The notes beneath the pieces are model-generated. The model worked only from the letters and a program-made list of their open reading frames with translations, did no database searches and had not been told where the DNA came from. Source: Pseudoalteromonas luteoviolacea (GTDB lineage Bacteria; Pseudomonadota; Gammaproteobacteria; Enterobacterales; Alteromonadaceae). From it: a DNA stretch of 64,000 nt. The DNA is taken from assembly GCF_018100925.1 (NCBI RefSeq), contig NZ_JAGJEH010000005.1, positions 418,068-482,067 on the forward strand, read 5' to 3'. Both the position numbers and the translations under genes were made by a program. Shown piece by piece: positions 10,355 through 18,247 of this stretch (positions within the stretch are counted from its first letter, which is position 1; every line of letters begins with the position of its first letter).

Positions 10355-10840
10355 TTAGATTTCGTAATCTTCACCATTTTTGCTGCGATAGCATTTGCAA
10401 CGCGACTCTTCGAGCAAAGTGTGCTGGACACCGTCAATAAAGCTCATCCACAATTTGGTGTGCTTGCGGTTTTGTGTGTCGATGGCACTAAATGGCGTTT
10501 CGTATTGCACATCATTAATATGGGCTTTGTCATATTTGCCAGTTTCACCAGCAATGTTAAAACTTAATTCAATGTGTAGCCCATCGTCTTTTTGCAATAA
10601 AATGGTAGACGGTGCTTCTTTATGACCACAAAGGGCTACAAATTGTTTGGTGTTTTTCAGTCCGCAGTGCTGTCCATCCGCAAAAAACACCATCAAGTGA
10701 TTGTAATATACAACGTAAGCACTGACTTGAGTATGAGAGCCAAATTCGAGCGGGCAGTGTTGATCTAAAAATTGTTTTGCAATAACGAGCTTTTGACATT
10801 CTTCACTTAGTGGTGGTGTTGTTTGAAGTTGTGCTTTCAT
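10355..10840 (-). CDS. short malate-synthase-like protein (tentative)
   Basis: I chose ATG at 10840 because GGGGA lies 7 bases upstream; the longer frame to 10894 lacks a ribosome site. The 161-residue product has 'GLHIELSFN..GETGKYDKAHINDVQYETPFSAID', which by eye resembles the 'LHIEIQID..GqtD.AGVKDV..E....I.D' strip of malate synthase G, but the protein is far too short and lacks the catalytic barrel. The C-terminal 'CKCYRSKNGEDYEI' holds two Cys. Its divergent neighbour is a regulator of the type that controls acetate/glyoxylate genes, which fits but does not prove a link. It could be a degenerate relic or a regulator of the real enzyme. Treat the similarity as a lead only. Confidence 0.5.
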   Translation of the reverse strand: MKAQLQTTPPLSEECQKLVIAKQFLDQHCPLEFGSHTQVSAYVVYYNHLMVFFADGQHCGLKNTKQFVALCGHKEAPSTILLQKDDGLHIELSFNIAGETGKYDKAHINDVQYETPFSAIDTQNRKHTKLWMSFIDGVQHTLLEESRCKCYRSKNGEDYEI

Positions 10841-10965
10841 TGATGTATCCCCAGTTACCGAAATTAAATTGTTGTGAAACGTTACGGTTGCCACATAACG
10901 TGTGCTGATTAATTGACTACAATTTCAGTGTATAAAAAATTATCAATAAATTTCACAAAAAGAAT

Positions 10966-11013
10966 TTTACAGTGTAAATTTTACAAAATCTGGTCAGACC
11001 TCTTGTTGTAAAA
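10966..11013. promoter_or_regulatory. palindrome cluster, probable operator of the divergent promoter
   Basis: Three nested elements lie in 48 bases between the divergent genes: TTTACA-G-TGTAAA at 10966-10978; TTTTACAA at 10979-10986 paired with TTGTAAAA at 11006-11013; and GGTC-A-GACC at 10992-11000 in the middle of that pair. The repeated TTTACA/TGTAAA half-sites suggest several binding sites for one regulator, most simply the adjacent XRE-type protein. Confidence 0.6.
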
Positions 11014-11107
11014 TGGTCGAATTTATGCTCTTTTATATCATGAACATGTAGTAAAAATGTCGATAAAATTGATTAAAGTCGCTTAAATGAGAAGGATTGG
11101 TATTAAA

Positions 11108-12610
11108 ATGAAAAAAAGCTCAGAGCTGATGCGCAAGTCTCACTTTCTCGGTACCAAGATCCGTAACCTTCGAAAACGTAACCATTTAACGCTAGAAGAT
11201 TTGTCTGCGCGGTGTATCCGAGTAGACCCACACACTGCGCCTTCGGTGTCATATTTGTCCATGATTGAGCGCGGTAAACGCACGCCAAGTAGTGATATGT
11301 TAGAGAACTTTGCAGAAGTTTTTCAAAAGCCACTGTCGTGGTTTTTAGACACAGATCCCGAGCCAGATGCCATCACCCCACAAAAAGGCCGCTCAGGGGG
11401 GATTGAGGGGATGGCACTGGAGCCAAACTTTTTGTTTTCTAATGACATACTACAAATTGCGATACCAGAGATGCTATCGCAAACAGGGATCAGTGGCAGA
11501 CAGTTTGCCCACCTTTTGATCCGAGCGCATCAAGAGCACCATCAAAACCACTTTCCAGATCTTGAGCGCGCCGCCGACGAAGTCGGTGACAAAAACCTCT
11601 ATTTAAGTGTTGAAGACTTAATGGTGCTGATAAAAAAGCAAGGTCTGAAGCTGAACTGGTTTGATGAAGTGCCAAATGAAGTGATGGATGACAGTGGGCA
11701 TGTTTTTAATCATTTGATCACCTCTTATTTCGAAGAGCCCAACGTGGTACATATAAACCGCTTGCTTGAGAAAAATCCAGCAAGGCTAAAATATGACTTA
11801 GCTGTGCACATTGGTCATAGTGTGCTGCATGAACTAAAAGGACTGCGCTGTGTGTTGCGAACAGGAGGTTTTAATACTGCAGTACTGCCAGCTACAGACA
11901 CCACGCCAAACGCGCAGGATATTCTGACAGCATGGCATGATTTTGAGTCGAGCTTTTTTGCGGGTGCTTTGCTGTGTCCAAAAGTTGCCTACCGTCAGTT
12001 ACTTGATTCATATGGTTATGAAATAGATATTCACCAACATTTAAATATTTCTCCGTCGGTTGCAATGCGCCGTATGACTGTTGTGTCTCCGTATCCGCAT
12101 TGGCATTACTTTGACGCCTATTTACCTGGAAAGTTAAAAGCCGTTTATCGCGGCAATGGTATACCTTTACCGTGGGGGAATATGCGCAGTGTTGAAGATC
12201 CCTGTCAGCACTGGGCGGTGTTTAGAAAGTTTGTTGCACAGTCTCAGCAGTCAAGTGCGCAACTCTCCATTCTCAATGTAAATGGCAAGCCTCATCTATA
12301 CTGTTGTGAGTCACTTAAAGTGAATGACCTTGTAGAGAATGCCCATGTACTGTGTGCTGGCATAGACCTAAATCCAGCAATTGACGCACAGGGGATAAGT
12401 GCTGATGAAGTAGTGCAAGAGTTACAGGCACTTTGTATTAAACAAGGTGGCGCAAGTGTTGTACCATGGCATCTGAAAAAGCAGCTCATGAGCGTAGCAA
12501 AAATTCTCAACATCAATTGGATAGACAGAGGGATCAACAATGATGTACGAGTCATTTGCACCAGAGGGACAGCGTGCCCGAGACAGCCAAGCTGCTATGA
12601 AACTGGCTAG
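11108..12610 (+). CDS. XRE-family regulator, DUF3612 / RamB-ScfR-like
   Basis: The N-terminus is a clear XRE helix-turn-helix ('GTKIRNLRKRNHLTLEDLSARC...VSYLSMIERGKRTPSSDMLENFAEVF'). The long middle resembles the IrrE/DUF955-like part of COG3800 regulators, with 'LAVHIGHSVLHELKG' where a HExxH peptidase motif would be, so peptidase activity is doubtful. The C-terminus has a Cys cluster, C-TRGTAC-PRQPSC, like the end of RamB, PrpR and ScfR, which sense acyl-CoA and control acetate, propionate and glyoxylate genes. ATG at 11108 has AAGGA about 11 bases upstream and is preferred over the ATG at 11087, which has no ribosome site. Likely autoregulates through the palindromes upstream. Confidence 0.8.
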   Translation: MKKSSELMRKSHFLGTKIRNLRKRNHLTLEDLSARCIRVDPHTAPSVSYLSMIERGKRTPSSDMLENFAEVFQKPLSWFLDTDPEPDAITPQKGRSGGIEGMALEPNFLFSNDILQIAIPEMLSQTGISGRQFAHLLIRAHQEHHQNHFPDLERAADEVGDKNLYLSVEDLMVLIKKQGLKLNWFDEVPNEVMDDSGHVFNHLITSYFEEPNVVHINRLLEKNPARLKYDLAVHIGHSVLHELKGLRCVLRTGGFNTAVLPATDTTPNAQDILTAWHDFESSFFAGALLCPKVAYRQLLDSYGYEIDIHQHLNISPSVAMRRMTVVSPYPHWHYFDAYLPGKLKAVYRGNGIPLPWGNMRSVEDPCQHWAVFRKFVAQSQQSSAQLSILNVNGKPHLYCCESLKVNDLVENAHVLCAGIDLNPAIDAQGISADEVVQELQALCIKQGGASVVPWHLKKQLMSVAKILNINWIDRGINNDVRVICTRGTACPRQPSCYETG

Positions 12611-12650
12611 GACTGGATAAAAGCTTATAAAGAACAAGGCACCAAGTAGA

Positions 12651-13475
12651 TTGATAAAAGCAACGAGCAAACTTTACCGCGAACTTATGCTTAATGTGTG
12701 TACGCTTACTCTGATGTTAGTGGCTGTAACACTAAGCAGAGCTGCATACAGTTGTGAGAAGACCTTACGTGTAAGTATCAGTGGTAATTGGCCACCATAT
12801 TCACAGCGAGTAAACGGGCAATATGAGGGTTTGGAAGTTGAAGTTGTTGAGCTAGTGTTGAAAGAGGCTGGTTTTTGTTGGCAATATGTTGAGCTGCCTT
12901 CATCAAGCCGCGCATTTAAGCAGTTTCAAGAAAACAAAGTTGACCTTATCCCAGCTGCTAGCTTTACACAATCTCGACGAAAATACGCTGAATTCAGCTT
13001 GCCATATCGACAAGAAGTAATGTTGCTATTTGCACATCAAGACAACACAGACACAGTGATGCAAGAAAGTTCAATTACAAGCACTGCGCTTTTAAGACAC
13101 CTAAAAAACAACTTGATTGCAATTAACCGAGGCAGTGTTTACGGACAAGGCTTTGAGGGCTTTCGAAAGGTTTGTGAGGACTGTGTAGTAGAGACCAATT
13201 TTGCCCACGAACGTTTTAATTTAATAAAACACAAGCGGGTTGAATATGCAGTAGAAGACATTTTAACAGGTGCTCATTTAACTCAGGAGACTAGTTACAA
13301 AGGGGTGATTCGAGCCACAGCGATTAAAATTTACGACAACCCCATTCACTATATGCTAAGACCTGGCATGCTCAGCGAGCCACAACTGAGGCAGCTTAAT
13401 TTAGCTATTATCAAAAACAGACAACGCATTGAAGAGGTTGTTCAAAGGTATAAGCAGCGCTATGGCGCAGACTAA
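12651..13475 (+). CDS. periplasmic amino-acid-binding-like protein (SBP_bac_3)
   Basis: A signal segment 'MLNVCTLTLMLVAVTLSRAA' precedes a type II binding fold: 'LRVSISGNWPPYSQRVNGQYEGLEVEVVELVLKEAG', then 'KVDLIPAASFTQSRRKYAEFSLPYRQEVMLLFAH' and a second lobe ending 'IKNRQRIEEVVQRYKQRYG'. Length of about 260 mature residues fits stand-alone SBP_bac_3 proteins, which in marine gammaproteobacteria are often orphan sensors or scavengers. No permease is adjacent. The start is uncertain: TTG at 12651 keeps a weak upstream AAGG; ATG at 12687 gives a tidier signal peptide. Its end is only 12 bases from the convergent membrane gene. Confidence 0.75.
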   Translation: MIKATSKLYRELMLNVCTLTLMLVAVTLSRAAYSCEKTLRVSISGNWPPYSQRVNGQYEGLEVEVVELVLKEAGFCWQYVELPSSSRAFKQFQENKVDLIPAASFTQSRRKYAEFSLPYRQEVMLLFAHQDNTDTVMQESSITSTALLRHLKNNLIAINRGSVYGQGFEGFRKVCEDCVVETNFAHERFNLIKHKRVEYAVEDILTGAHLTQETSYKGVIRATAIKIYDNPIHYMLRPGMLSEPQLRQLNLAIIKNRQRIEEVVQRYKQRYGAD

Positions 13476-13487
13476 AACCATTGAGCC

Positions 13488-14075
13488 TTACTTGCGTCTA
13501 TCAGAGTGGTTATTTTTACGCATTTTTCGAGCATGTTTGATTGCCAATACATGCTCGTCAACCGGCGCTGTCCGAGTGGCCAGCCAAAGGATCACTATCG
13601 ATTCCATGAGGCAGAAGAAGGTTAGTAAAGGGCTAAACAGGTATCTAATGTATGGAAATGAATCTATTACGTACAACACAAAGAGGCCAAGCTCGACTAA
13701 CGCGATGAAAGTAACAAATACATAGGATATATAGACAAAAAGCAATGCCCCTTCTTGTCTTGTGAAATAGTAGTTGTCGTAAACGTCTTTGCAAAGCCTA
13801 CTGCGACTTTTAAGTTTAGAAACTATCAATCTACGAGCAAAAACAACATAGACATACGCCCAACTAATTATAAACACACACAGGTAGTAATAATTTCCCC
13901 AGCTGATGGCTATTTCAGTAAAGATAGTATCCATTAACTCAAGTGCAACCAACATCAATAATAAGCAGCGAGTATTGATACTCTTCCAGCCAACAAATAA
14001 AGCAATGATCATTACTGGCAAGCTAACAAAGCTAATTGCATGATAAATGGAATTTATTGAAAACGCTTCTAGCAA
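13488..14075 (-). CDS. multi-pass membrane protein, paralogue 4 of the cluster
   Basis: The 195-residue protein has five or six hydrophobic segments and a basic tail (KHARKMRKNNHSDRRK). It shares with the other three proteins of this cluster the same run of motifs: 'GWKSINTR.LLL' after helix 1, 'LELMDTIFTE', 'VVFARRLIVSKLKS', 'NYYFTRQEGALLFVY', 'ELGLFVLYVID' and a C-terminal 'TRTAPVDE'. I do not recognise the family. The Arg-Gln-Glu-Gly motif before a helix and the twin Arg in 'FARRLI' are the most conserved points. It is last in a run of three copies downstream of an XRE protein gene. Possible roles such as immunity, transport or sensing are guesses from context. Confidence 0.8.
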   Translation of the reverse strand: MLEAFSINSIYHAISFVSLPVMIIALFVGWKSINTRCLLLMLVALELMDTIFTEIAISWGNYYYLCVFIISWAYVYVVFARRLIVSKLKSRSRLCKDVYDNYYFTRQEGALLFVYISYVFVTFIALVELGLFVLYVIDSFPYIRYLFSPLLTFFCLMESIVILWLATRTAPVDEHVLAIKHARKMRKNNHSDRRK

Positions 14076-14354
14076 GTGTGTTGGCCTTTCAAAGTTACGT
14101 GCGAGTACATGTTTTTACTTAGTTTATAGTGTTCTTATTTGTAATGGACCTCTAATAAGATGAATCCGCTATAAAATGATGCAAAGTGACAATCACCCTA
14201 AAATGGGCGTTTAATATAATACTTTTTGATGCATTGTGGACCTTTTATTTGTAACTTAGTTTTTTCTGTTCATACAAAGTTTTACTTTAAATACAGTGGG
14301 GAAATGTGATAGCAAGCGCATTATTACACAAACACAGCTGTGCTATAGGTGCAC

Positions 14355-14882
14355 TTAGTCATTATCAATCGGTAGGGTCCGAATCGATAACCTGAGCAGC
14401 AGTAAAGCTTCTACCAAGTAGAGTAGGGTGAGGGCGGGGCTAAAAAGTTGCTCTACTATAAATAAACTGCCCAGCACGCCATATTGATACAGCTTGATTT
14501 CAATTAGGTTAATAAATAAAAATAGGCTTGCACAGGCATATACAAAAATAAGCCCGCCCTCTTGTTTACTAAAGTAGTAGTTTTTACGAACCTCATCAAA
14601 AAACTTAAAATGGGGGCTCAATTTTATTGCTATCAATCTTCTGGCAAATACAACATAGATATAGATCAGACTATAAAAAAAGACCCAAAGGTAAAAGTTG
14701 TATCGCCAAGACAGTGCGATATTTGATACCAAGGTGTCGATGGCCTCTACAACGAGCAGAATTAACAACAAACTCCGAGTATTAACGCTTTTCCAGCCGG
14801 CAATAAGCGCGATAAAAAACACTGGCGTTGAAATTTGACCAATTACATAATAAATGTAATTGAGAGATTCGCTATTGAGCAA
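14355..14882 (-). CDS. multi-pass membrane protein, paralogue 3 of the cluster
   Basis: 175 residues with the same topology and motifs as its neighbours: 'AGWKSVNTRSLLLILLVVEAIDTL', 'YVVFARRLIAIKLSPHFKF', 'NYYFSKQEGGLIFVYA', 'LIEIKLYQYGVLG' and 'SIRTLPID' at the end. It is slightly shorter than the others because the C-terminal basic tail is missing. The gap to the next copy is 279 bases, long for an operon, with no further gene seen in it, so it may have its own promoter. Function unknown. Confidence 0.8.
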   Translation of the reverse strand: MLNSESLNYIYYVIGQISTPVFFIALIAGWKSVNTRSLLLILLVVEAIDTLVSNIALSWRYNFYLWVFFYSLIYIYVVFARRLIAIKLSPHFKFFDEVRKNYYFSKQEGGLIFVYACASLFLFINLIEIKLYQYGVLGSLFIVEQLFSPALTLLYLVEALLLLRLSIRTLPIDND

Positions 14883-14956
14883 GTTATCAATCCTGTGCGC
14901 GTTTTACTTTAAGTGAAAAACACTTATTTTAACCAAATAAAACAAGTGCATTAAAA

Positions 14957-14970
14957 GAAAAGTACTTTTC
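14957..14970. promoter_or_regulatory. 14-bp perfect palindrome upstream of paralogue 3
   Basis: GAAAAGTACTTTTC is a perfect palindrome between the second and third membrane-protein copies. Nearby AAGTG-AAAAA-CACTT forms another small inverted repeat at about 14911-14925. Such sites suggest a promoter with a dimeric regulator, perhaps one of the small XRE proteins. No experimental basis. Confidence 0.35.
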
Positions 14971-15014
14971 ATCAGTTAGCATCAAAAACTTTGAGCAGCC
15001 TTTAACAGACGCAG

Positions 15015-15635
15015 TTACGAGCGATCGTTTCTATCTTCAGTAGATTCTCGGTAACTATTCGTTCCCTCTACCTTTCTATTATTTGTAAACTTGCTCTTTA
15101 TATGCTGTACATACTCATCAATAGGAATATGCTTAATTGATAGTTTTAATAGCATGAGTGCTTCTAGCAAGTGTAGAATAGTTATACTTGGAGGAAATAC
15201 ATTGTTCCTAAAAGGGTAAACATCAATAATATCATATTGATACAGCTTTATTTCAATAAACCCAATTACATGTAGTAAGACAAAAATAACATACATAAAA
15301 GTAATAGCGGCTTCTTGCTTACTGAAACTGAAATTGTTGTATACATCATTGCATAACTTTACATGCTTACTGAGCAGTTTTGCTAACAACCGTCTGAACA
15401 CAACGGCGAACAAAAACATAGAGCATATAAATGCGCCATAAAGGTGGTAATTGTTGCCTAGAGTATATGACCAGCCAGTAAGTAATGTGTCGATGGCTTC
15501 GAGCGCTATCAGTGAAATTAATAGCATCCGCGTGTTGATGCTTTTCCAAGCAATTAGTAGGCAGATAAAATTAATGGGAGTAATGAAAAAAGCAACGCCA
15601 TCATAGAATGCTTTATAGTTTTCATAGCTAAACAT
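15015..15635 (-). CDS. multi-pass membrane protein, paralogue 2 of the cluster
   Basis: 206 residues. It begins 'MFSYENYKAFYDGVAFFITPI', very like the 'MFAYEKFAAIYDAISYMLIPI' start of paralogue 1, then 'AWKSINTRMLLISLIALEAIDTLLTGW', 'VVFRRLLAKLLSKH', 'NFSFSKQEAAITFMYV', 'FIEIKLYQYDIIDVYPF' and 'SIKHIPIDEYVQHIKSK'. The stop of the XRE gene lies 16 bases upstream, so the two form a tight operon, matching the XRE-membrane pair at 17347-16463. Function unknown. Confidence 0.82.
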   Translation of the reverse strand: MFSYENYKAFYDGVAFFITPINFICLLIAWKSINTRMLLISLIALEAIDTLLTGWSYTLGNNYHLYGAFICSMFLFAVVFRRLLAKLLSKHVKLCNDVYNNFSFSKQEAAITFMYVIFVLLHVIGFIEIKLYQYDIIDVYPFRNNVFPPSITILHLLEALMLLKLSIKHIPIDEYVQHIKSKFTNNRKVEGTNSYRESTEDRNDRS

Positions 15636-15651
15636 TGGGCACCTACAATTC

Positions 15652-15963
15652 TTATTTTTTATCAGTACGCTGATTTTTTAATTGTTGTTTGGTTTTCTTT
15701 TCAGAAGTAAACCCACATACAAAACAAATCATTATAAATTGGTATACTGGGATGGGCTCCTCTCCTTCCTCCCAAGCAGAAATCGTTGACTCGTTGACTG
15801 AGGGAAGTAGTCTTTTCCCTAACTCGCATTGACTCAGCCCTGAATCTAGACGCATTGACTTAGTTACGATAGATATTTCTAACCAAAGTAACTTTATAGC
15901 ATTGATAATTAGTGCTTTAAACTTCATAAACTTAATATTTCCACTAATATTTCTCCATAGCAT
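15652..15963 (-). CDS. small XRE-type helix-turn-helix protein, paired with membrane paralogue 2
   Basis: The product has a helix-turn-helix 'MRLDSGLSQCELGKRLLPSVNESTISAWEEGEEPIPV' and a tail 'ICFVCGFTSEKKTKQQLKNQ' that matches the second small XRE protein of the cluster almost motif for motif. The first 12 codons may be untranslated; an ATG at 15927 aligns better with the paralogue's start (MKFKAL versus MKLRIR), but neither has a clear ribosome site. It probably represses or activates its own operon. The two Cys in the tail (CFVC) are conserved as CFIC in the paralogue, which hints at a redox or metal role. Confidence 0.75.
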   Translation of the reverse strand: MLWRNISGNIKFMKFKALIINAIKLLWLEISIVTKSMRLDSGLSQCELGKRLLPSVNESTISAWEEGEEPIPVYQFIMICFVCGFTSEKKTKQQLKNQRTDKK

Positions 15964-16209
15964 TCGTCATCGAAACTTCAATAATGAAAGTGGAAATAAA
16001 TAGGCTGAGATATTTTGATTGGGAAGGTTGCTTTTCGAGCAAGATGTAAGCCTTGATAATGCACTGTATTTTGATGCGAAGAAAAGCTCTTTATAGTTAT
16101 TTTTATAAACCATTTTTAAAATTTTATGATAGGTGAAAACTACATTGCAAGTGTCAGAGGATGTTTAAAATATATCGCAAACCTAACACTCACAATCAAA
16201 TTTTTGTGT

Positions 16210-16320
16210 TTACTTAGGTTCATCAGGGTTTGGTCCACTGGCACCTGTAGCCCAGCCTCCCTTGACATTTTTTGCCTCGTATAACGAGAGTTCTTTTAGT
16301 TTTTTCACAACAACTTTCAT
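16210..16320 (-). CDS. 36-residue peptide with double-glycine-type leader (putative bacteriocin/RiPP-like precursor)
   Basis: The short frame has a strong ribosome site, AAAGAGG, 6 bases before its ATG. It splits into a leader, MKVVVKKLKELSLYEAKNVK, a GG pair at residues 21-22, and a 14-residue core beginning WATGASGPN and ending in acidic/Pro-rich residues. The pattern 'LKxLS..EA..V.GG' is that of double-glycine leaders cut by C39 peptidase transporters in microcins and related peptides (known from those families). No modification enzyme or C39 transporter is in the window, so the call rests on leader shape, ribosome site and context. It sits alone between two XRE-membrane-protein units. It was missed by length cut-offs. 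Confidence 0.6.
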   Translation of the reverse strand: MKVVVKKLKELSLYEAKNVKGGWATGASGPNPDEPK

Positions 16321-16343
16321 ATCAAACCTCTTTTAGAATAGTG

Positions 16344-16394
16344 GATGTTATCCATTTTGTAACTTTGAACTTTTGCTTCGTAATTGATAACATC
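16344..16394. promoter_or_regulatory. GATGTTATC...GATAACATC inverted repeat upstream of the peptide gene
   Basis: GATGTTATC at 16344-16352 and its exact complement GATAACATC at 16386-16394 flank the likely promoter of the peptide gene. The centres are 42 bases apart, about four helical turns. The same 8-base core (GATAACAT) occurs upstream of the first XRE gene at 17441-17448, so it may be a shared operator. Confidence 0.5.
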
Positions 16395-16462
16395 ACAGCT
16401 CTTACATTCAGTAAGCTCTTTTGAGGGAAAGAGAAATCAAGTTGTTATTTTTTATCCGAATT

Positions 16463-17041
16463 CTATACGTTTCTTTTTAAGCTTGAATAGTTGTTTGGCT
16501 TATCCGCTTTTCCAATTATAGAACCCCATTTACCTTTCATAGCCAAACTAAGAATCAGGAAAGCTTCAAGCATGTGCGCAATTGAGGCTACGGGACCATA
16601 TATATTTTCGATAATTGGGAATACAGTGATTACCTCAGCAGTATAAAGAGACGCCTCAATAAATGCCATGAAACAAACTAAAGTTGCTAATGCATATAGA
16701 AAAATCAAGCCACCTTCTTGCCTAGTAAAGTTATATTCCAAATAAATCTTTTCGAAAACTTTAAACCTTGATCTTAAATTGGCCGCGATTAACCTTCTTC
16801 CTAATACAGGTACAAAAAAGAATAGTACATTTACAACAATAGCCCAAAGATAAAAATTATTGCCTAAGCTGAATGCAAACTTAAGGGTCAGAACATCGAA
16901 TATTTCAATGGCCAAAACCACACCAATTAGATACCTAATATTAATATTTTTCCAAGCAACTAGCATAGAAATAACGTATATTGGTATCAGCATATATGAA
17001 ATTGCATCATATATAGCAGCAAATTTTTCATAAGCAAACAT
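16463..17041 (-). CDS. multi-pass membrane protein, paralogue 1 of the cluster
   Basis: 192 residues with five or six hydrophobic segments. Motifs shared with the other three copies: 'VAWKNINIRYLIGVVLAIEIFDVLT', 'VLGRRLIAANLRSRFKVFEKIYLEYNFTRQEGGLIFLYA' and 'FIEASLYTAEVI'. AAAGGA lies 8 bases before the ATG, and the XRE gene ends 12 bases upstream. The peptide gene follows after 142 bases. The most divergent of the four by eye, so probably an older duplicate. Function unknown; immunity to or export of the peptide are the obvious hypotheses. Confidence 0.82.
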   Translation of the reverse strand: MFAYEKFAAIYDAISYMLIPIYVISMLVAWKNINIRYLIGVVLAIEIFDVLTLKFAFSLGNNFYLWAIVVNVLFFFVPVLGRRLIAANLRSRFKVFEKIYLEYNFTRQEGGLIFLYALATLVCFMAFIEASLYTAEVITVFPIIENIYGPVASIAHMLEAFLILSLAMKGKWGSIIGKADKPNNYSSLKRNV

Positions 17042-17053
17042 CAGATATATCCT

Positions 17054-17347
17054 TTAATTTCTTTTGTTTTCTGGTTGTTGACTTTCGAGTAGTTGCTTAG
17101 TTTTTTCTTCAGGGCTAAAGCCGCAAATAAAGCATATTAAAAAATAACTCGTTAATGGGACTGGAGTTTTACCAGTTTCCCAATTGGATATCGTTGCTTG
17201 GTCCACTACAGGGATAAGTTTCTGTCCTAATTGACTTTGTGTGAGGCCTGCATCCTTACGCATCGATCTTATCGACTTGGCTGCTTCTCCCCATAAGCCA
17301 TTAAACAATCCTAGTTGTCGAATTCTAAGTTTCATATGTTCCAACAT
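17054..17347 (-). CDS. small XRE-type helix-turn-helix protein, paired with membrane paralogue 1
   Basis: 97 residues: a basic amphipathic N-terminus, 'IRSMRKDAGLTQSQLGQKLIPVVDQATISNWETGKTPVPL' as the helix-turn-helix, then 'FLICFICGFSPEEKTKQLLESQQ'. It matches the protein at 15652-15963 along its length. It opens the cluster and has a palindrome and two GATAAC motifs in its upstream region, fitting an autoregulator. Start is ATG at 17347 or 17335. A third, lone XRE protein at 27193 shares the helix-turn-helix style but not the CFIC tail. Confidence 0.8.
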   Translation of the reverse strand: MLEHMKLRIRQLGLFNGLWGEAAKSIRSMRKDAGLTQSQLGQKLIPVVDQATISNWETGKTPVPLTSYFLICFICGFSPEEKTKQLLESQQPENKRN

Positions 17348-17355
17348 TACCTTTT

Positions 17356-17448
17356 GATAACAAATTTAACAAAAGCTATCACTGAAAAGCCTGTAATTGC
17401 AAGCATTTAGCGATGCATAGCAGCTAATATTAATATTATCATGTTATC
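17356..17448. promoter_or_regulatory. GATAAC motifs and a 14-bp palindrome before the cluster
   Basis: Upstream of the first XRE gene are GATAACAA at 17356, the palindrome TAATATTAATATTA at 17425-17438, and ATGTTATC (complement GATAACAT) at 17441-17448. This is a plausible promoter-operator region reading leftwards. Confidence 0.4.
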
Positions 17449-18158
17449 TAACTGGTAATTTAACGTTTACTCGATTTTTTTAAACCTGATGTTTATTAAA
17501 TATTTCATTTGTTGCGGTTGATAATATCAAGGTGTTTTTAAGAAATAAACCTTGAAGTGACAAAAAATTAAAAAATTTATTGTTTTTTATAACAGGGTGT
17601 TTAATGACAAAGTATTAGTGTAGCGTGGAATGTTTTTTAATGAATTTTATTGTATTGTTCATTTATTATGAACAATAAAAAGCTGAAGAATCACAGTGTA
17701 ATGCTATATTGTCATTATTGCATCGCCATATTGGATATAAAAACGCAATAATTTAATTTTAAGATACCCGTCTGTTTTTCAAACTCACTCGCTTGTTCAA
17801 GATTGTTTTTTAATCACCTTGAGTCAATGAGCGTATTTAACTACGCATTGTTATGGTTGAAAGATCAAACAAAAAAGTTTGCTTTGTGCAGCATTGGTTG
17901 AGTGTTCGTCACCGTCTGTATTTAGCTTGGACGGGTGTTAGTTCACACAGTATGCATAGTTGATGTGCATTCAGAAGTTAGTTGAAATGGTGTGATTGAG
18001 TATTTACACGTACAAGAGGCTAAAGTTAAATAAAAGGCTCTTTTGGAGCCTGAATATGGATATTGATGTTGGCTTTTTCTAGGTGCTTACTCGGCCATTC
18101 AGTAGGTAGTACAAGCAAAGCTGACAAGGGCTGTCTATGGGGCAAATTGTAGGTACAA
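17449..18158. other. long AT-rich non-coding stretch
   Basis: No convincing gene is seen. A 35-codon frame at about 17851-17958 lacks a ribosome site. GGCTC-CAAAA-GAGCC on the minus strand near 18030-18045, followed by TTTTAT, could be a weak terminator. The stretch is rich in T and A runs and may separate a mobile cluster from older sequence. Confidence 0.5.
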
Positions 18159-18194
18159 AAAACGGTGTAAGTTGAATAATCCTTACACCGTTTT
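18159..18194 (-). terminator. rho-independent terminator of the lipoprotein gene
   Basis: A 13-bp perfect stem, AAAACGGTGTAAG and its complement, with a 10-base loop. On the minus strand it ends in a T run and lies 54 bases past the stop of the lipoprotein gene. Confidence 0.85.
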
Positions 18195-18247
18195 GTGGGA
18201 GAACTCTGGGCTACTTTGATAAAAGCAGCCCTTAAAATAGGTCTTAA

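Noticed and set aside
13429..13725. 98-codon frame on the plus strand
   Set aside because: It overlaps the binding-protein end and lies antisense to the clear membrane-protein gene; no ribosome site or domain.
17851..17958. 35-codon frame with a basic product upstream of the lipoprotein
   Set aside because: No ribosome site and no leader pattern like the real peptide gene at 16210.
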